64,000 nucleotides of DNA from Aptenodytes patagonicus. Its lineage: Eukaryota > Chordata > Aves > Sphenisciformes > Spheniscidae. Of this stretch, positions 61,801-64,000 are shown one piece after another. The notes below the pieces were generated by a model. That model did no database searches. It was not told where the DNA came from and saw nothing but the letters and a program-made list of their open reading frames with translations. Position 1 is the first letter of the stretch; every line of letters starts with the position of its first letter. The stretch covers positions 122,944,294 through 123,008,293 of the forward strand of contig NC_134949.1 in NCBI RefSeq assembly GCF_965638725.1, written 5' to 3'. The position numbers were made by a program, and so were the translations under genes.

Positions 61801-64000
61801 GGGGCCTCTGCTCTGTGCCCATGCGCTGCACTGCTGTCATGTGGCTCACTCCTTCTTAACTGGTTTTTCCTACAGGACCTTTAGATATTCCCAATACTCT
61901 TCCTTAGCAATAGGGGCAAACCCTGAATAGCTACTTGCCCACTGAATACATCAGATGAAAGAAAAGAGCTTCTGCCCTCTGTGAGATATGCAGGGTAAGT
62001 CAGATGGCAAAAATGATGCTATTAGACATTGTATTATGAGTGATTCTGATGATAAAGGTCTCAGGCAGTTAAGTTTAGGCTCTTTCTTCCTTTTTTTCTA
62101 GCTTTTCCAACATTTATTGGCTGATCTTTCTAAATGCATTTACCATTCTCAGTACTCAGTGTAACAGACCTCCACAGCTTTAGCTCCCACCATTCTCAGA
62201 CTTTCCCTTTGCCAGGAATTTTCATTTTCCAGTGCTGTCTGAGTGCTGCTGCGACCCCACATCACCCAGAGGCAGCTGTGGCAGCCAGCGCCGCCGGGAC
62301 CCATCCTCTCGCAACAGAGTGCGCTTCAGACAAAGGCATTGCCAAGCACTGTGGACTCATCCATGCTTCATCCCTTGATTCATTTCACGTGCGGGCTCTG
62401 CGCAGATGTAACTATTTCAGGAGCTGGTTGTCTCAGAGCCACATTCAGGTTTTGCCACTTGTGACTCACCTACTGACAGTAAAATTTTGGATATTGCCCT
62501 TTAATTGTACCCAGGAAGCAAAAAAGATCCACATTTATTGTGGTCTGATGTTCACGTTTTTGGCTCCTGTCCAAAACACATGGTAATACTATTTGAGTAG
62601 TATCACCTTCAGGACAGCAATAAAAGCTATTGCCACTCCCATCCTGTGCTTCACATCCTGTTTCCAGCACAGGCTACACATTAAGGAGCTCTTGCCGAGG
62701 ACAACGTTACCCTGGGACAGCCTGAGCCAGCCCGCCGGCAGTGGCTGCTGGCTGCTGGTGACACCAGAGGACGAGCGGTGCCCTCCCCGCAGAGGAAGGT
62801 GAGCTGAAGCAGGAAAACCAAGCACAGAGGGACACTGAAGTCTGGCACCATCTGTGATGAACACTGGTAATATCCGTGAAACTTCACAAAGACCTTTTTT
62901 TCTCCTGTGTTTCACTCCTGATTGCAGTCAGCCATCAGGGTAGGTGGAAGAGGAGGGCACAGAGAAGGCTTACAGTGTTGGAAGAGAAGTCGTGTTTGCT
63001 GCCCTGTGACTGCAGCCACTGGCAGAGATGCAGCTGGCTACCCCACCACAGGGCGTTATTTCTGGACCATCACTGTGATGAGCTTCTCAGACATTGACCT
63101 TGAGTTGGACATTTCTAAAACCCTAGGCTAGGCAGCTGGGAACTGCCATCTGGGATCTGCCCATAATGTCCCAAAAATGGAAGAAAGAGGTGTCAGCAGA
63201 GGAGGAGTATTTGTGTAGGACCATGATCTAGGGAGGTACCTGGGTACGGCCACACATGACGGCAGCGGGCCAGGTGGTTTGACAGGTTGCCCCATGTTGT
63301 CCCCGCCATTGTAATTGCCTGTTTCCTCTTCCCCCTCCCCTGAAGATTTCCAGGTAAAATGTGTTAGCCTGAACCACCTGCACTGGGGTTTAATGTGTTT
63401 CCTCAGAGCAGGCCAGGAACGTGCACCCACGCAGCTGGCCACCAACTGGTGCACACTGGTCTGGTCCCTGCAGTAGGTGTGGGCTTGCCCTCCTTGTTGA
63501 ATGGAAATTGTAATGTGGAATAAAACCACAAACACATCTGATAAACACATCAGGTTGCAACATCCCTTTCTCCTTTTCTAAAATTTCACAGACTACTTAA
63601 TTCTCTGCAAAACCCCAAAGTGCCAACCGCTCCTGTGGATAAATAAAGAGGAGAACCCGGATGCAGGGTAATGCACTGCCTGTGTTGTTCCCTACCGAAG
63701 GAAGCTTGGAAGGGAAGAGGAAAGCTGCATGGACCTGGAGGAAGGAAGGAAGGAAAAGCTGGTACCACCAGTGTGGCTGTGGTGCCGCTGGTACCCCAGG
63801 TCCTGGGTATCTTAGTGGGAGAGCTGGGAAGCAGGTCTGGGGTTTTGCCATGGCTACTGGCCCCTGTGAGCAGCTCCTGGATGGGTTCATTGCCATTTAA
63901 CTTGCCCGACAATTGCCTCTGCTGTTACTGCAGTTATGCCTTGGCGTCCACATGCTGTGCCACAAAATGCTGAACACACACCATGGCAAGGTAGTTTTGC
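55892..64000. other. Distal non-genic interval
   Basis: No KCNE1 frame or other recognisable gene is present. A locally CpG-enriched stretch at about 59130-59310 could be a distant promoter or non-coding first exon of a minus-strand gene. Confidence 0.55.
56973..57009 (+). repeat. CACCC/CA low-complexity tract
   Basis: The tract is composed of ACCCCC and CACA units. A looser CA-rich region with CACACA clusters continues at 57240-57370. Confidence 0.8.

Noticed and set aside
54700-64000. Search for a canonical KCNE1 exon on the minus strand
   Set aside because: No frame carries the KCNE helix or an HSNDP motif, so KCNE1, if separate, must lie outside the window.

Overview
The window is vertebrate nuclear DNA, most probably avian. 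It is gene-poor and intron/intergenic rich. Its best preserved LINE is a 5'-truncated CR1 that ends in the bird-type octamer tail (two copies of ATTCTATG-like units), and the older repeats are CR1 and MIR-like fragments rather than L1 or Alu. The protein-coding genes follow the order of the human 21q22 block (KCNE2, SMIM11, FAM243A/C21orf140, then the KCNE1 neighbourhood), which is a conserved amniote segment. The species cannot be fixed from the sequence.

Layout. Bases 1 to about 25.0 kb show no gene I can support; they hold scattered old repeats (CR1 tail near 1.75 kb, MIR-like copies near 5.5 and 7.9 kb, CR1 pieces near 16.2 and 21.5-21.9 kb) and a run of four perfect short hairpins at 22.87-23.01 kb. 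KCNE2 lies at 25.06-25.44 kb (+) as one intact coding exon. A CpG island at 27.34-28.17 kb is the likely promoter of SMIM11 (+), whose two coding exons are at 33.28 and 34.97-35.13 kb; a young CR1 sits in its first intron region. FAM243A follows on the minus strand at 44.79-45.54 kb as one intact coding exon. A KCNE1-like single-pass membrane protein is on the minus strand at 53.13-53.55 kb. It has KCNE1 architecture but lacks the usual cytoplasmic HSNDP motif, so it is either a very divergent KCNE1 or a neighbouring paralogue (SMIM34 is the positional candidate).

The least expected signal is at 55.25-55.89 kb on the plus strand: a CpG-retaining short ORF with a strong start context and an N-terminal acylation-type motif, followed by a well-formed splice acceptor and a 36-codon terminal exon with a membrane-like segment. 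Together they look like a small gene divergent from the KCNE1-like gene, although the splice phases do not settle its exact structure. From 55.9 to 64 kb I see no further gene.

Functionally, KCNE2 and the KCNE1-like protein belong to the family of one-pass accessory subunits of voltage-gated potassium channels. SMIM11 is a tiny membrane protein and FAM243A is an uncharacterised conserved protein. They are linked here by conserved synteny rather than by a shared operon.
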